A stretch of 64,000 nucleotides of DNA from Owenia fusiformis (Eukaryota; Annelida; Polychaeta; Sabellida; Oweniidae), in contig CAIIXF020000001.1 of the NCBI GenBank assembly GCA_903813345.2, positions 1,052,001 through 1,116,000 on the forward strand. The letters are read 5' to 3'. Positions 46,492 through 56,708 of this stretch are shown in pieces. A program made the position numbers and the translations under genes. The notes below the pieces were generated by a model. The model saw only the letters and a program-made list of their open reading frames with translations, had not been told where the DNA came from and searched no databases. Position 1 is the stretch's first letter, and every line of letters starts with the position of its first letter.

Positions 46492-49400
46492 CTGAAAATA
46501 AGAGTAAATTGTAGGTTAAGAATTGTTTAAATAAAATTAATTATTATATCATTGCTAGAATTTGTGTCCTTTGATTGGCTGATTCAGTACCATGTGATCA
46601 AAAATACCAAAGCGTATTTCACACCTCCCTTAATTTTGGAATAATAAAAGACGTATTGCCCGGCGTATTGCCCGCCCGGGAATTCTGAATCGTCCCGTTT
46701 CGTCCAGTACAGTTGTGACGTGCATCAAAATGGCAGACGGAAAAAGATTTAAAAGTCTGAATTCCGATGAAAAGAACGACATCTTGAGGGATGTGCATTC
46801 TAAAAACACCATTAAATCAACGGAATGACATCTAATGTCTTAGAACATTTTCAAGTGTTATGTGGACGAAATAGACGTTAAATCTATCGATAAAATCGTT
46901 CTGGATGGAATTTTAGAGTTTTTTTTGAACTGCGAACGAAGGATGGGGAATATTACAAGAGTGCCTGTCTGCAAAGTAAGCGAATGTCTAGCAATGATAT
47001 AATAAAACAAATATTTCATTCTATGTTCGGGCAATACCTGTTGCACTTTCAATGATTTTTGCAGCATGTATTTCCCTCGCCCTCCGGGCTGCGGGCAATA
47101 CATGCTGCAAAAATCATTGAAAGATGAACAGGTATTGCCCTCCATAGAATGAAATATTTGCTTAATATCTATTATTTAAAAATATGTTTAGAGTCTGAAA
47201 AAGAAACATCAAAATATGGATCTTCCAATGTCAGGGGTTGGAAACGTGTAGAATATTTTCGTAGCGTTCGCATGAAATTCTGCGCCGTGTTATTCAAACA
47301 ACTAGGTATAGGTGTAGTTTATTTTGTCGTCTGTCAACAGTTTTTAGTACTTCCCATATGCTAATACGCTCATCACACTCCCGATACACCGAGGAAACAT
47401 TAAATGGTTACCATTTGACACCAGAGCAGGGTTAATCACAAAATTGTTGATGGATGGCTAGTTTATAACAATAGAATGTTTCCCTGGTGTACAGGGGACG
47501 TTATTTAGCAGGTAGGACAACTCTTCGAAACGTTCACAAACTACAAATAGAGCTAGACCTACCTGCTTTTCAAACAAAAATACACGCTTCACCCCCTGAA
47601 GGTAGAGTCAACTCACTTGTCCATTTGTTATAAGGAGTACCCTATCAAAGAGATGGTATATCTGGCTGGAGGGCTGGTGTATTGTTGTTATCACTGTCTT
47701 GTTGTTCACCTGTGTGTAACTCTTCATAATCTTCATCAGATTGCAAGCTGTGTTGGAGTCCAGGCCTGAGGTTGGTTCCTGATCATAAATAATTTCACCA
47801 CTTTTTTTTACTTGCACTAAGGAGAGTTGGATAATGTACCGTTTCTTAAGGCATGCGTATAAAACCTGTTAACTGATTTAACAATATTTGAAAACTAGAG
47901 CTAACCAAAAAGTTCAAAAAGGCCTTTAATTAAGTTTTGATCTCCTATTTAAGAACTCTTATTCTAACTATTGAAAATGGATTCTAGGAATACTCTCCCA
48001 AATGAATCTACTTGTTGAGAATCGATAAAGTTGAGTTCTGAGATAATGAGGATTTTGTATCTAACCCTATGGTGCCATACTGATTATATCCCGATGCTAA
48101 GTCATTAGTCAATCGTGCATAGCCGCCCCATGTTAAGTCAAAGCACCCTTGCCGGCACCCTTGGTGGTATCCCCATTGCAGAACTCAAGTTGATCGATAC
48201 TCAACAAGTAGATTCATGTGGGAGAGTATTGTTAGAATCCATTTTAATTGTAAGAATATGTTTTTTTAACAAGACATCGGGCTTGATTTTTAAAACTTTT
48301 ATTGGCTCTCAACAGCAAATCCAAACTACCTACATCTAAAAGCATTAGCATTGGGTCTGTCAATATCTCGTTTGCGATGTTCGCTCTCTTCTGCTCACCC
48401 CCAGACAATCCTCTTTGGAATATATCCCCTATTACTGGAATGAAGAAGAGCATTTTTAGACTCATTCCCGAAATATATCGAATGAAGAAGAGTAATTTTA
48501 GACTCATTCCCCAAATATATCCCCTATTACTGGAATGAAGAAGAGCAATTTTAGACTCATTCCCGAAATATATCCCCCATTACTGAAATGAAGTAGAACA
48601 ATTTTAGACTCATTCCCCAGAGGCACATCTGATATGAATTGCTCTACCAGATGCAGCGGGGAAAAATTGTGAATGAATTTCAATTCATACTATATTTCAA
48701 AAAATTAAGAATATTAGTACAAATTCTCTTAACAAAAATTTCTCCAAATAAAAAAACGTCTTACTTGTGTCCAAGCATTTCCTGAGGTCCAGTGCATCTA
48801 CTATTTCTTCGACTCGGTGGATCTTTTCCTTTTTTGACATTTCTTCAGGTAGTCGTAGTAAAGCAGTGTACTGTAAAATCATTTTTTATACATGCTCATA
48901 CAGTCATAACATTATAATATACGGATATTTTCATAATATATCACTATGATAGATTTTTAGTACAGTATACATGTACCATTTTAGATCACATGGTGAGCTG
49001 TTGCAATCACTCACTTGTCCGTCTGTCTGTCAACCATAGTAGCACGTTTTAATAGGATTCCCGTTTTACGTTATTTCTGTTCAACATCAATATAGAAAAC
49101 TCCCCTGTGACTTCTGGCTCAAAATCTCGCCTATTTTTAAAATGGCCGCCATTTTTGTCTCGCAAAATTCACTTTTGGACCATATGGTAGCTTTATTAAT
49201 ATTTTCAGGTGTCCTCCATTGTAAAAAATCATGTCAAATGTAAAGAGCAGTTGTATGAAATAATATTGTTACAAAAAATCAGCAAAAATTATATCCGTTT
49301 TTTTTATTTTCAGCCATTTTAGTTAACATTGATTTGTTCATCTGTCTCTCAGTCAGTCTACAATAGTGGCACGTTTTAAAACCTCCGTCTATAGGATTCC

Positions 49401-52400
49401 CGTTTTAAGTTATGTTTGTTCAACGTCAATTCAGAAAACCCCCTGTGATTCCTGGTTCAAAAGCTCGCCTATTTTCAAAATGGCAGCCATTTTTGTCGCG
49501 CAAAATTAACTTTTGGACCATTGGACCATTGGTAGGTTTATAAATAATTTCAGGTGTCCTGAGGCCTCATTATCATCTGGTCGCAACGCAACATCGCATG
49601 CGAATCGCATCGCAAGACATCGCAACGCAACTATTCCCAAAAATGTTATTATCATTCCATCGCATCGCAAGTCTGACGCAAAGTTATCGATTTTCTGATC
49701 GCAACTAAACAAAAAGTTGCGACGACGTTTACCCTGTCGCAAATCAAATCGCAAATCTAGTTCATCTTTCAGCGTTATTTTATCTATGTTAATGGATATT
49801 TTGTGGTGTTTTATATCGGTCATTTCACTACCTGTTAAGTATTAATCAATAGTATCGAAGAAATTGTTCAATTTTATTTATTTAATATGATTAAAATATA
49901 CATTTAATTGAGCCTGTAAATCCTTAAAAATCACGTTTGTTTCTAAATATTGCGAACGCATCACATACTGAAAACGTCTTAGATTGGTGCCTGCAATATT
50001 TCGTGCTCTTTAGAGCATAGGATTTTCGCCAATTAAATATTTATCTAGCTAATAAAGCTTGTTTGGTGAATTAATCTTGCCACTACTACACTAATGTTCT
50101 GAGTATTCCTAGTGTATATGTTCCTCACCTACATCGTCTGCAAAAGTACAAGAACACCAAGATGTTTCATTTCATTCTGGATCACCACAATCGTATTGGC
50201 CGAAGAGTATTTCGAGATAGGTTTAACCCACTCGATTCACTAAATGACATCGAGATGCTCCAGAGATACAGAATGCCGAGAGGTTATAAACCTTTTTGAG
50301 GAAGAACTGACACCAAAGAATAGGAACAATCATTTCATCCCGGGGTTTCTAAAAATGTCATGAGGGATATTATTCTCTCCTCTATTTGCGAGACTTCAGG
50401 CAGTATGCGACGTCCCCCACCCGTTTTCTTCAGTTCAGTCACCCTTCTGTTAACTGCCACTTTTGTCCGACTTTGCAAGTCGCTCCATTTCTTCCTGAAC
50501 TGGAACACGGATTTGTTAAAACAATGGTTGAACTCCTGTGGTATCTTTGTACAGTATTTGAGGTGCTCGTTTTTCTGAATGATCTCTACCATGTTCCCAG
50601 ATATAGATTTAATATTAAAGACATTTTATTTGATCGAGTTTGAATATGAATAGAAACGTTGTTAATTCTACATAATAGAATAAATGCATATCACTGCAAA
50701 TTACTAAGTTGTTAAATTTAATAGTTTAAAAATGAAAAAGCACGATTTTCTTTTTTACATAGACATGTACTCTGTATCTGTTGTTCAAGCATCACCCATC
50801 GCATTGAAGTTGACTCGTCGGAATGAGTTAGATTTTCAATTTGAAATGGGAGTTCGTCTCAAAATTGTAGATTTTCACATTTTCATCCCGACCCTGATTC
50901 AAACATGATTTGCTTTGATCACAATGCAAAAGACGTGTTTCATATTTTGTTTCAAAGGAAAATAAATGCAATACACTGGAGACATATTTAAACATATATC
51001 GATATGGAACCCACAACTTGCAATTTTCTTGCATGTGTATAAAATGTAAAATATACACCACCAAATAGAAAACTCATTAGCTGTTATCGTTTCATTGTCT
51101 GTTGAAAAATTATGTTGACGGATTTTAGATAGAAGCATTGTAGAACACAAACAACAACGACCAAAAGTTCATTTTATTTCAGTTAGTTTCAGTAACATGA
51201 TTTCCCGTTTTACAGCTATTTATTTTCAGTGATGTGTGACTTACATAACGTTTTTTCTAGTCCTCATTTCCACACCAAGTGAACTTATTTTTTCAGCTAC
51301 CCTTGCCCAGCAACTATCCTGTGACTGTATTGTTATTTGACAGCTAAGTGGTGCCAAAAGAATATTTGCATCCTTCTCAATGAGAGATACTAAGGGAACC
51401 TGGGGCAAAGCGGCCCAAAAAATTTAATTTTGAGTTGTTCCACACGAGGTATTTTCTTATCTGCCAATCATCACGCACTTTGATGTTCTACTTTATTAAT
51501 GGGTTGTGGTTTACATTTTTCGAATGTTTTATACTTGCCTAGGACTATCTTCTGTGATTTTTCAATGGTCAAAAATAATGTCGGGAGAGGGGCAAAACGG
51601 CCCATGGGCGGGGCAAAACGGCCCACCCTCTGTAACATGGGTTTCAAAAGCAAAATTAATCAATTACAAGACTCGTCCACACACATCTTATCTCAGACGT
51701 TCAAACCTTTGACAGATAAAGTATTCTTAACGGCTACAATAATTCTAGTCATTCGATATGTGTCGGAGGGAAATAAGGTACAAACCAAATGTTAAAATCG
51801 TTATATTTGAAAACCAATTGTTCTTGTACAAAAGGATTTTTGTATGTTATAACATGTGTGGGCCGTTTTGCCCCAAAGACATGTGAATTTTCAAAAATAC
51901 GTCATTTTAATTTGCCTAATATTTGAAGCTCGAAATTTTTACAAATAAAGAATAAATATGAATACTCTATGTAAAATGTTAAATCAAAGCGATATTCTAT
52001 TGTTGCCGGATTTTTTTAGAGATTCTCGTGGGAGGGGTAATTTGCAAAAAAGAGAGTGAAAATTAGAATTATCTCTTACGTAAAGCGAGACGCTGCTTGG
52101 TTAAAAATGGGCGGTCGAGAAGGTGGCGGAAATTTCAAAATTCGATTATGTGACTTTTGAAGAACCATCTTTTTGTAGTTCAAAAGATATTTCGATGGGC
52201 CACTTTGTCGACATGTTTCTTCGACTACCGTCTGTTCAATGTAAATCGATTTGCATTTTGGCGCACTTATGTCTTGCACAAGTGTAATGCATGCGCAACC
52301 AATCAAATCATATCAATTATTGGAGATATCAATTTCAATCAATCAATGTCAAAAACTAGCCCCAGTGTCCTTTTAAATTTCGCGCCAAAATACACTCTAG

Positions 52401-55167
52401 ACTTGCGATCGCAACTTACGTTTTAATTGTTTTGCGATTGCTTTGCGTCTGCGATTGCGCTCAATTGACCTTTTGCGATCAGAATTCAGGAATTTTGTTT
52501 ATGGATACTGTTGTCACGTATTTCGTCTTATTGATATGACGTCATATAGAAATGATATTAGACATGATGGAATCACGAAATGGCGGACACGTGGCAGTTT
52601 TGAGCTAAAAATATTGTCGTTTCTTATATGAAAACCATGGGTCGGATATTTACCAGGTATGCCGATTTGACTAGATCATGAGTATATCTATATATGTGCG
52701 AAGTTTGGGTGAAATTCATACTAAACATCGATGCCTATAAGCGCCCCCCGTTTTTGTCAAAATCGGGGGGCGCTTAACCGCTATCTAAATCATGTCAGTA
52801 AGTCCTTAGACTTGGTATGTGCTTAGCATGAATGTTGATCTAGTCAAATCGAACGATTTCGTGAAAAATAAATCAATGAAAGCACGAAATAAAGAAGATA
52901 ATCTCTCAAAATCAAGCATCTAAAGCTGGGTGACCTAATTGTGACGTCACTAAAAGACAGAATCCATTCAGTGATCGCAAATCATCAATTGATAATACCA
53001 CGCATCGCATGCGTTACGAATTGATGATTTGCGATCACCGAATGGATTCTGTCTTTTAGTGACGTCACAATTAGGTCACCCAGCTTTAGATGCTTGATTT
53101 TGAGAGATTATCTTCTATATTTCGCGGATCGTGCTTTATTGATTTATTTTTCACGAAAGCGTTCTATTTGACTAGATCAACATTCATGCTAAGCACATAC
53201 CAAGTCTAAGGTCTTACTGACATGATTTAGATAGCGGTTTAGCGCCCCCCGATTTTGACAAAAACGGGGGGCGCTTATAGGCATCGATGTTTAGTATGAA
53301 TTTCACCCAAACTTCGCATATATATAGCCATACTCATGATCTAGTCAAATCGGCATACCTGGTAAATATCCGACCCATGGTTTTATATAAGAAACGACAA
53401 TATTTTTTAGCTCAAAACTGCCACGTGTCCGCCATTTCGTGATTCCATCATGTCTAATATCATTTCTATATGACGTCATACCAATAAGACGAAATACGTG
53501 ACAACAGTATCCATAAACAAAATTCCTGAATTCTGATCGCAAAAGGTCAATTGCAATCGCAATCGCATCTATTTGCGACCAGATGATAATGAGGCCTCTG
53601 CATTGTAAAAAGCCATGTCACTGTAAAGAGTAGTTGTATGAAAAAATTTTGTTACAAAAATTGCCCAAAAAATAAATCCGTTTTTCTAAATTTTCAGCCA
53701 TTTTAGTTAACATTGATTTGTCCATGTCTCTCAGTCACTCCAACACCGATGGCATGTTTTAAGACCTCGGTCGATCGGATCCCCGTTTTATCTATTGTCT
53801 GCCATTTTAACCATCATTCACTTTTCTCTTTTTGAGCAACATCATGTGAGCCCAGTGCCCACGGTACTATTTATTTACATTTGGAGTCATTGAAGGTCAA
53901 GTCTCAAATTTAAAATCAGTTTTAAACTTCGGGGAATCAGTATAAACAGTACTAATTAAGGTAATGGAAATTGCAAGAATTTGTTAAAGACGCTGAACTG
54001 CGGACAACACACACCAACGCTTGAGTGTCGGTGTGAAAAGAGCCATATATTAAATATTCTGTACCTTGCTGGACACCTTATACAGTATACTTGTCATCGT
54101 GTGGTGTTGAGATTCCTGTTGATACGAGTCACGTTTGGCCGATTTGAAGTTGATATGAACAATTTGCATGAGGATATACATATCGAGTTTGCACCTGAAA
54201 CCTGTAGTCGAAAAATAAGCTAAACTATGTCCTGTTCCTAAGAAAGGGTCAAGCAGCTAGGGACAGCTAAACAAAAAGTCAACTGTCCAAACCAAAACTT
54301 ACAGTTAATGTTTGTCTGAGGGTCAGGTTGCTGTAGAAAATGTCCTGTTGGAGAACGTAACACATTTTCTTCCTCATGCGTTTGCTGATTGGTTGTCCAC
54401 TGAGACTTATCTCCCCACTGTCTGCTACAATACGTCCAGCAACGACATTAAGCAGCGTCGTTTTGCCGGAACCTAAAACACAATTTGTGACAGCTTTTGA
54501 ATTTATCGCAGCGTATCACACTGGTATATCACACTTGGGGTTATTCCCGATAAATTTGTCTTCAGACCAAGATGGCATTTGTTTGATCTCTGACAAACAA
54601 TGAAATGAGATTACCACTAGGTCCCATGACGGCCAACATGTCACCCTGCTTTGCAATACCAGAGACATCCTTCAAGATGCTTCTCTCTCCAATGTCATAA
54701 TTGATGCCCTTAAACACCAAATCTATTCCTCGTCTCTTTCCTTCTCCCCGAGCTCTGAAATATCAAAATAGGTCTTATTTTATTTCTATATTTATTTATG
54801 ATCAGTATTACATAATACGATAAACACGCTACTTACTATAAATGTTTGGAAACCCCCGGGTTGGAACCATTCAAAAATCGACCATTATATGACCATTATA
54901 ACATCTCATCTAGCTTTAAGCTTGAGACCCGAGTAATTTGAACCAATTGTTTAATCCGTAGCTGGTTTTCAAGTTTTTGTATTCAGAACTTAAGCTTCCA
55001 GCAAAACACTTATTCCTTGGAAACCTATTTTCCGTTTTTATAATATACCAAAATATACCAAGTGCAGGCTCAAGGTCAATATCGTATACTGTACAATTAA
55101 TTTACACAGGCTATCCTTCATAATAATCTATTACTTACGCTTGCCAGTTCTGAAAGACAGATTCCAT
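41072..55167 (-). CDS. ABCG (White) subfamily half-transporter, complete, 15 exons, 654 aa
   Basis: This is a half-size ABC exporter with the reverse layout typical of ABCG proteins: cytosolic ATPase first, then six membrane helices. Such proteins dimerise and move sterols, pigment precursors or xenobiotics across a membrane; the substrate here cannot be told. Exons: 55167-55139, 54754-54615, 54472-54303, 48870-48765, 48434-48334, 47778-47617, 46491-46398, 46281-46218, 46096-45918, 45605-45367, 44521-44464, 44271-44057, 41790-41700, 41539-41422, 41270-41072. They sum to 1965 nt, exactly 655 codons with TGA. The length fits the family. The start is the ATG of [10 protein letters not shown]; a TTTTATCAG just upstream could also be an acceptor for a 5' UTR intron. 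It diverges from ABCG2, ABCG5 and ABCG8, and the exact orthologue is not resolved. Its divergent neighbour is alpha-L-fucosidase. Confidence 0.93.
41885..43440 (-). mobile_element. 5'-truncated LINE remnant with RT and zinc tail in ABCG intron 12
   Basis: Two minus-strand open stretches belong together. At 42733-43434 lies an RT core with [18 protein letters not shown], the catalytic [19 protein letters not shown] and [10 protein letters not shown]. At 41953-42600 lies the C-terminal part, ending in the zinc-type motif [19 protein letters not shown] stop or frameshift around 42600-42733 separates them. The 3' end is a short (TTA)n tail, seen as AATAATAATAATAAG at 41887-41901. Endonuclease and N-terminal RT are absent. 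Its C-terminal motif resembles the one in the 36-39 kb LINE (CPLCDIAIEHERH), suggesting related lineages, but the RT is clearly divergent. Confidence 0.85.
43441..44056. other. ABCG intron 12, 5' part, no gene seen
   Basis: Sequence between exon 12 and the LINE remnant. No conserved frame or clear repeat pair was noticed. Confidence 0.5.
46730..46977 (+). pseudogene. Crypton-like/KIAA1958-type (DUF3504-associated) N-terminal fragment
   Basis: Plus-strand ATG at 46730 opens [19 protein letters not shown] with HSKNTIKST. After one or two frameshifts it continues as [19 protein letters not shown] and then [18 protein letters not shown]. This order (a short NT-K motif followed by [15 protein letters not shown]) matches the N-terminal domain found with tyrosine-recombinase (Crypton-derived) proteins of the KIAA1958/QRICH1 type. 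The recombinase itself is absent. It sits in ABCG intron 6, antisense to the gene, next to GGGCAATAC-rich inverted repeats. Family call from memory of motif order only. Confidence 0.5.
47008..47160. repeat. ~65-bp inverted repeat, fold-back with GGGCAATAC motif
   Basis: The left arm CAAATATTTCATTCTATG plus GGCAATACCTG and CAATGATTTTTGCAGCATGT (47008-47072) pairs with 47094-47160. GCAATAC also occurs in the loop boundary and near 46660 (GTATTGCCCGG). It probably forms the terminus of the element carrying the Crypton-like fragment. Confidence 0.8.
47617..55167 (-). CDS. ABCG exons 1-6: nucleotide-binding domain
   Basis: Residues 1-236. Every ATPase motif is present: Walker A GPSGSGKTT at 54-62 (split by intron 2), Q-loop CYVLQQD at 94-100, signature LSGGE at 158-162, Walker B LMLLDE at 178-183 (split by intron 5), D-loop SGLD at 186-189, and switch histidine H216 in TTIHQPSS. 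The domain should therefore be catalytically competent. A short, basic N-terminus (ARGEGKRRG) precedes it, with no signal peptide, as expected for a cytosolic domain. Intron 3 is 5.4 kb because of a PIF/Harbinger insertion. The exon 5 acceptor is embedded in a 53-bp tandem repeat. Confidence 0.93.
48419..48618. repeat. 53-bp tandem repeat (4 units) overlapping the ABCG exon 5 acceptor
   Basis: Units start with AATATAT at 48419, 48472, 48514 and 48567; the second lacks 11 bp. On the minus strand each full unit contains TTCATTCCAG followed by TAATAGGGGATATAT. The first of these is the true acceptor and first bases of ABCG exon 5 (start 48434). An identical acceptor copy lies at 48529 and a mutated one (TTTCAG) near 48582. 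Confidence 0.92.
49012..49558. repeat. ~330-bp tandem repeat, left part (interrupted by the Harbinger element)
   Basis: Two direct copies share CAATAGTGGCACGTTTTAA-like, GGATTCCCGTTTTA, GCTCGCCTATTTT and AATGGCxGCCATTTTTGTC blocks, starting near 49020 and 49350. The second copy is split by the transposon at 49562 and resumes at 53598. Copy one preserves the empty target site (GGTGTCCTCCATTGTAAAA). Non-coding, ABCG intron 3. Confidence 0.8.
50162..50299 (+). pseudogene. HARBI1-like transposase fragment
   Basis: A short frame with [20 protein letters not shown] and QRYRMPRG closely resembles the start of Harbinger transposases, which read R-x-F-R-D-R-x-N-P-L-D followed by an acidic stretch and RYR. 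It stops at TGA after 45 codons, and the DDE nuclease domain that should follow is not present nearby. This is a truncated, inactive relic and a strong marker of the superfamily. Confidence 0.75.
50335..50592 (-). pseudogene. Myb/SANT-like DNA-binding domain of the Harbinger element (partial)
   Basis: The frame contains [20 protein letters not shown] followed by [10 protein letters not shown] and an ERIISLM segment. The KKWxxLxxRTK ... KKTGGG pattern is the Myb/SANT-like (MADF-related) domain encoded by the second gene of PIF/Harbinger transposons, which brings the transposase to its termini. Only about 85 codons are open. The start shown is a non-ATG or partial start and the downstream part is missing or frameshifted, so it is probably non-functional. 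The opposite orientation to the transposase fragment fits the family. Confidence 0.7.
51390..51885. mobile_element. ~490-bp inverted-repeat MITE nested in the Harbinger element
   Basis: The left end CCTGGGGCAAAGCGGCCCA (51400) and right end GTGGGCCGTTTTGCCCCAAA (51859) are inverted copies. Internal copies of GGGGCAAAACGGCCCA occur twice in tandem at about 51590-51622. Non-coding; superfamily unknown. Confidence 0.65.
52451..53566. repeat. 1.1-kb near-perfect palindrome with 540-bp arms
   Basis: The left arm 52451-52990 and right arm 53019-53566 are inverted copies with only scattered mismatches, around a 28-bp spacer (GATAATACCACGCATCGCAT...). Each arm contains its own perfect short hairpin, GCGCCCCCCG...CGGGGGGCGC, near 52741-52774 and 53241-53274. 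The right arm leads directly into the Harbinger terminus. Mirror-image open frames ([10 protein letters not shown]...) on both arms are by-products of the palindrome. Confidence 0.93.
53598..54010. repeat. Tandem repeat, right part, and a fragment of the 22-23 kb repeat family
   Basis: GCATTGTAAAAAGCCATGTC continues the copy interrupted at 49558. A third partial copy starts at about 53733 (CAACACCGATGGCATGTTTT). From 53880, GTCATTGAAGGTCAAGTCTC through AAATTGCAAGAATTTGTTAA resembles the end of the repeat insertion in mTOR intron 11 (23330-23400). Confidence 0.65.
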
Positions 55168-56659
55168 CCTGATAAAACCAGATTTTGCTTTCCAAAATAA
55201 TTTATATGGGATTCTATTTATTTGGAACAAATTAAACTCAACCAATCCGCTTAAAATCCATGCTCACAACATACCAAGCCAATTTGGCCAATATACAAAA
55301 GTTATAGGGTTGATCAGTATACATTACGGTTGAATTGATTGAAGTCAACATATATTGGACATAGTCATGTATATAAACGTGATTGTACTATAGTGCATTA
55401 TATAACGCTTAAGTTAAACGTATAGCTTAACTTTCAATGTGAACCCTTTACTTCTATGTCCATATTTGCGTCATATATGGTAGTGGTGGTTTCAACAGTT
55501 GATTCCATACACATTCTGAAAATTAACATGATATGGGGTTTTTATCGTTAACGTTTTTAATGGATGGAAGGAAACTGGTAAGAATTTTTTTCAATGGGTT
55601 ATCCAGTATTTTTGACATATTGTAATGGGTTTAGGTATTAAAATTTCTCGTTTTAGAACATGCTATTAATGCTAAAAGAGCTATATTTTCCCATAACATG
55701 ATATAATGGATGATATGAGAGAAACATACTCCGACCCATATTAGCAAAATGGGTACCACCAAAAATGCTTTATTTGGCTAAAAATTGCTTAGAGGTTACC
55801 CATATTAGACGGAACAAAAGTCTAGACTTACGTCATTTCATAGAAGAGTATCGTAATTAATCATGGAGGGATCACGGGACATGGCTTATGATTTTTGTTA
55901 ATCTATTTGGAGATAATACTGTCTCTTAATCCCTTACTCTTAGAGATCAAAATTATTTCTAGCATAAAGAAATAAAAGAGAATATTATTTTGTTTGATAA
56001 CTCAGACCTGAGTTGAAATTGTCTAAAATAACATGTATTTATGATGAGTTAAAAACAAACAGTTCATTTCACCAAACAGGAGAGCCATCTTTTATGTAAA
56101 TTCAAATGCTGTTACCCACAGGGCCAATAATGCTTTGGGTTGGGCCCTGTTTATGCTGTATATTAATATTATTTAAATAAAAATAAAGGAACCATAAAAA
56201 CTAAACTAAAACTCATTCGAGTTGACAACGTACATTTATGATTTTTTAAATTATAGCTAAAACGTCAATACTTATTAAATCTTCAACGAATACACACAAA
56301 ATCAAACATGAAATGCTTAAATATATAAGCACTAGTGCCAAAGGGAATGGACCAAAAGTTGTTAGGATCTTAGCAAGAAAAAGTAATGTATTCCGCAGAT
56401 TATTTTATTAAAACCTACATCAAACCTACATCATTGTCTTTGCTTCAAATTGATCAAATAGTGACACCGTACATCTAAACTGTACAACGGCATGTTTTGT
56501 CACTGTACGTTGTCTATGATAAGGCGTGAGTTTATTGCAACGTAAACACAGAGAACTGAAGTAGGTAGCATATGTAAAGGTAATCATTATTTACTACGTA
56601 CTAACTGCAGTTCATTATCTACCAATACAAAGGCGTGTTGTATCGTAGCCGAGTATACC
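55168..56659. other. Divergent intergenic region between ABCG and alpha-L-fucosidase
   Basis: The two ATGs are 1.54 kb apart and the genes point away from each other, so both promoters must lie here or in 5' UTR introns. The sequence is AT-rich with no homologous frame. No clear repeat was seen. Confidence 0.6.
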
Positions 56660-56667
56660 TATAAAAA
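56660..56667 (+). promoter_or_regulatory. Candidate TATA box of alpha-L-fucosidase
   Basis: TATAAAAA lies 49 bp upstream of the fucosidase ATG, followed by ACACTTCCGG, which contains an ETS-like CTTCCGG site. A start of transcription about 25-30 bp downstream would give a very short 5' UTR. TATA-like words are common in AT-rich DNA, so this is tentative. Confidence 0.3.
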
Positions 56668-56708
56668 TAAAAACACTTCCGGTGATAATAAAACAGAAAA
56701 GTGGCGAT

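Larger units (their letters stand above)
49562..53597. mobile_element. 4.0-kb degenerate PIF/Harbinger transposon in ABCG intron 3
   Basis: The ends AGGCCTCATTATCATCTGGT and its complement are inverted repeats of about 23 bp (into CGC). A CTG direct repeat flanks the element at 49559-49561 and 53598-53600. Removing the element and one CTG gives GGTGTCCTGCATTGTAAAA, matching the neighbouring tandem copy except for one base, so the borders are firm. Inside are a HARBI1-like transposase fragment (plus strand) and a Myb/SANT-like gene (minus strand), the two genes expected of PIF/Harbinger. Most of the transposase is missing, so the copy is not autonomous. The right third is a 1.1-kb palindrome. 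GCGATTGCGA/TCGCATCGCA words are abundant near both ends. The CTG target differs from the TWA usual for the family. Confidence 0.85.

Noticed and set aside
52443-53542. Two near-identical proteins encoded on opposite strands ([10 protein letters not shown])
   Set aside because: They are the same sequence in the two arms of a palindrome. I found no homology or supporting gene structure.
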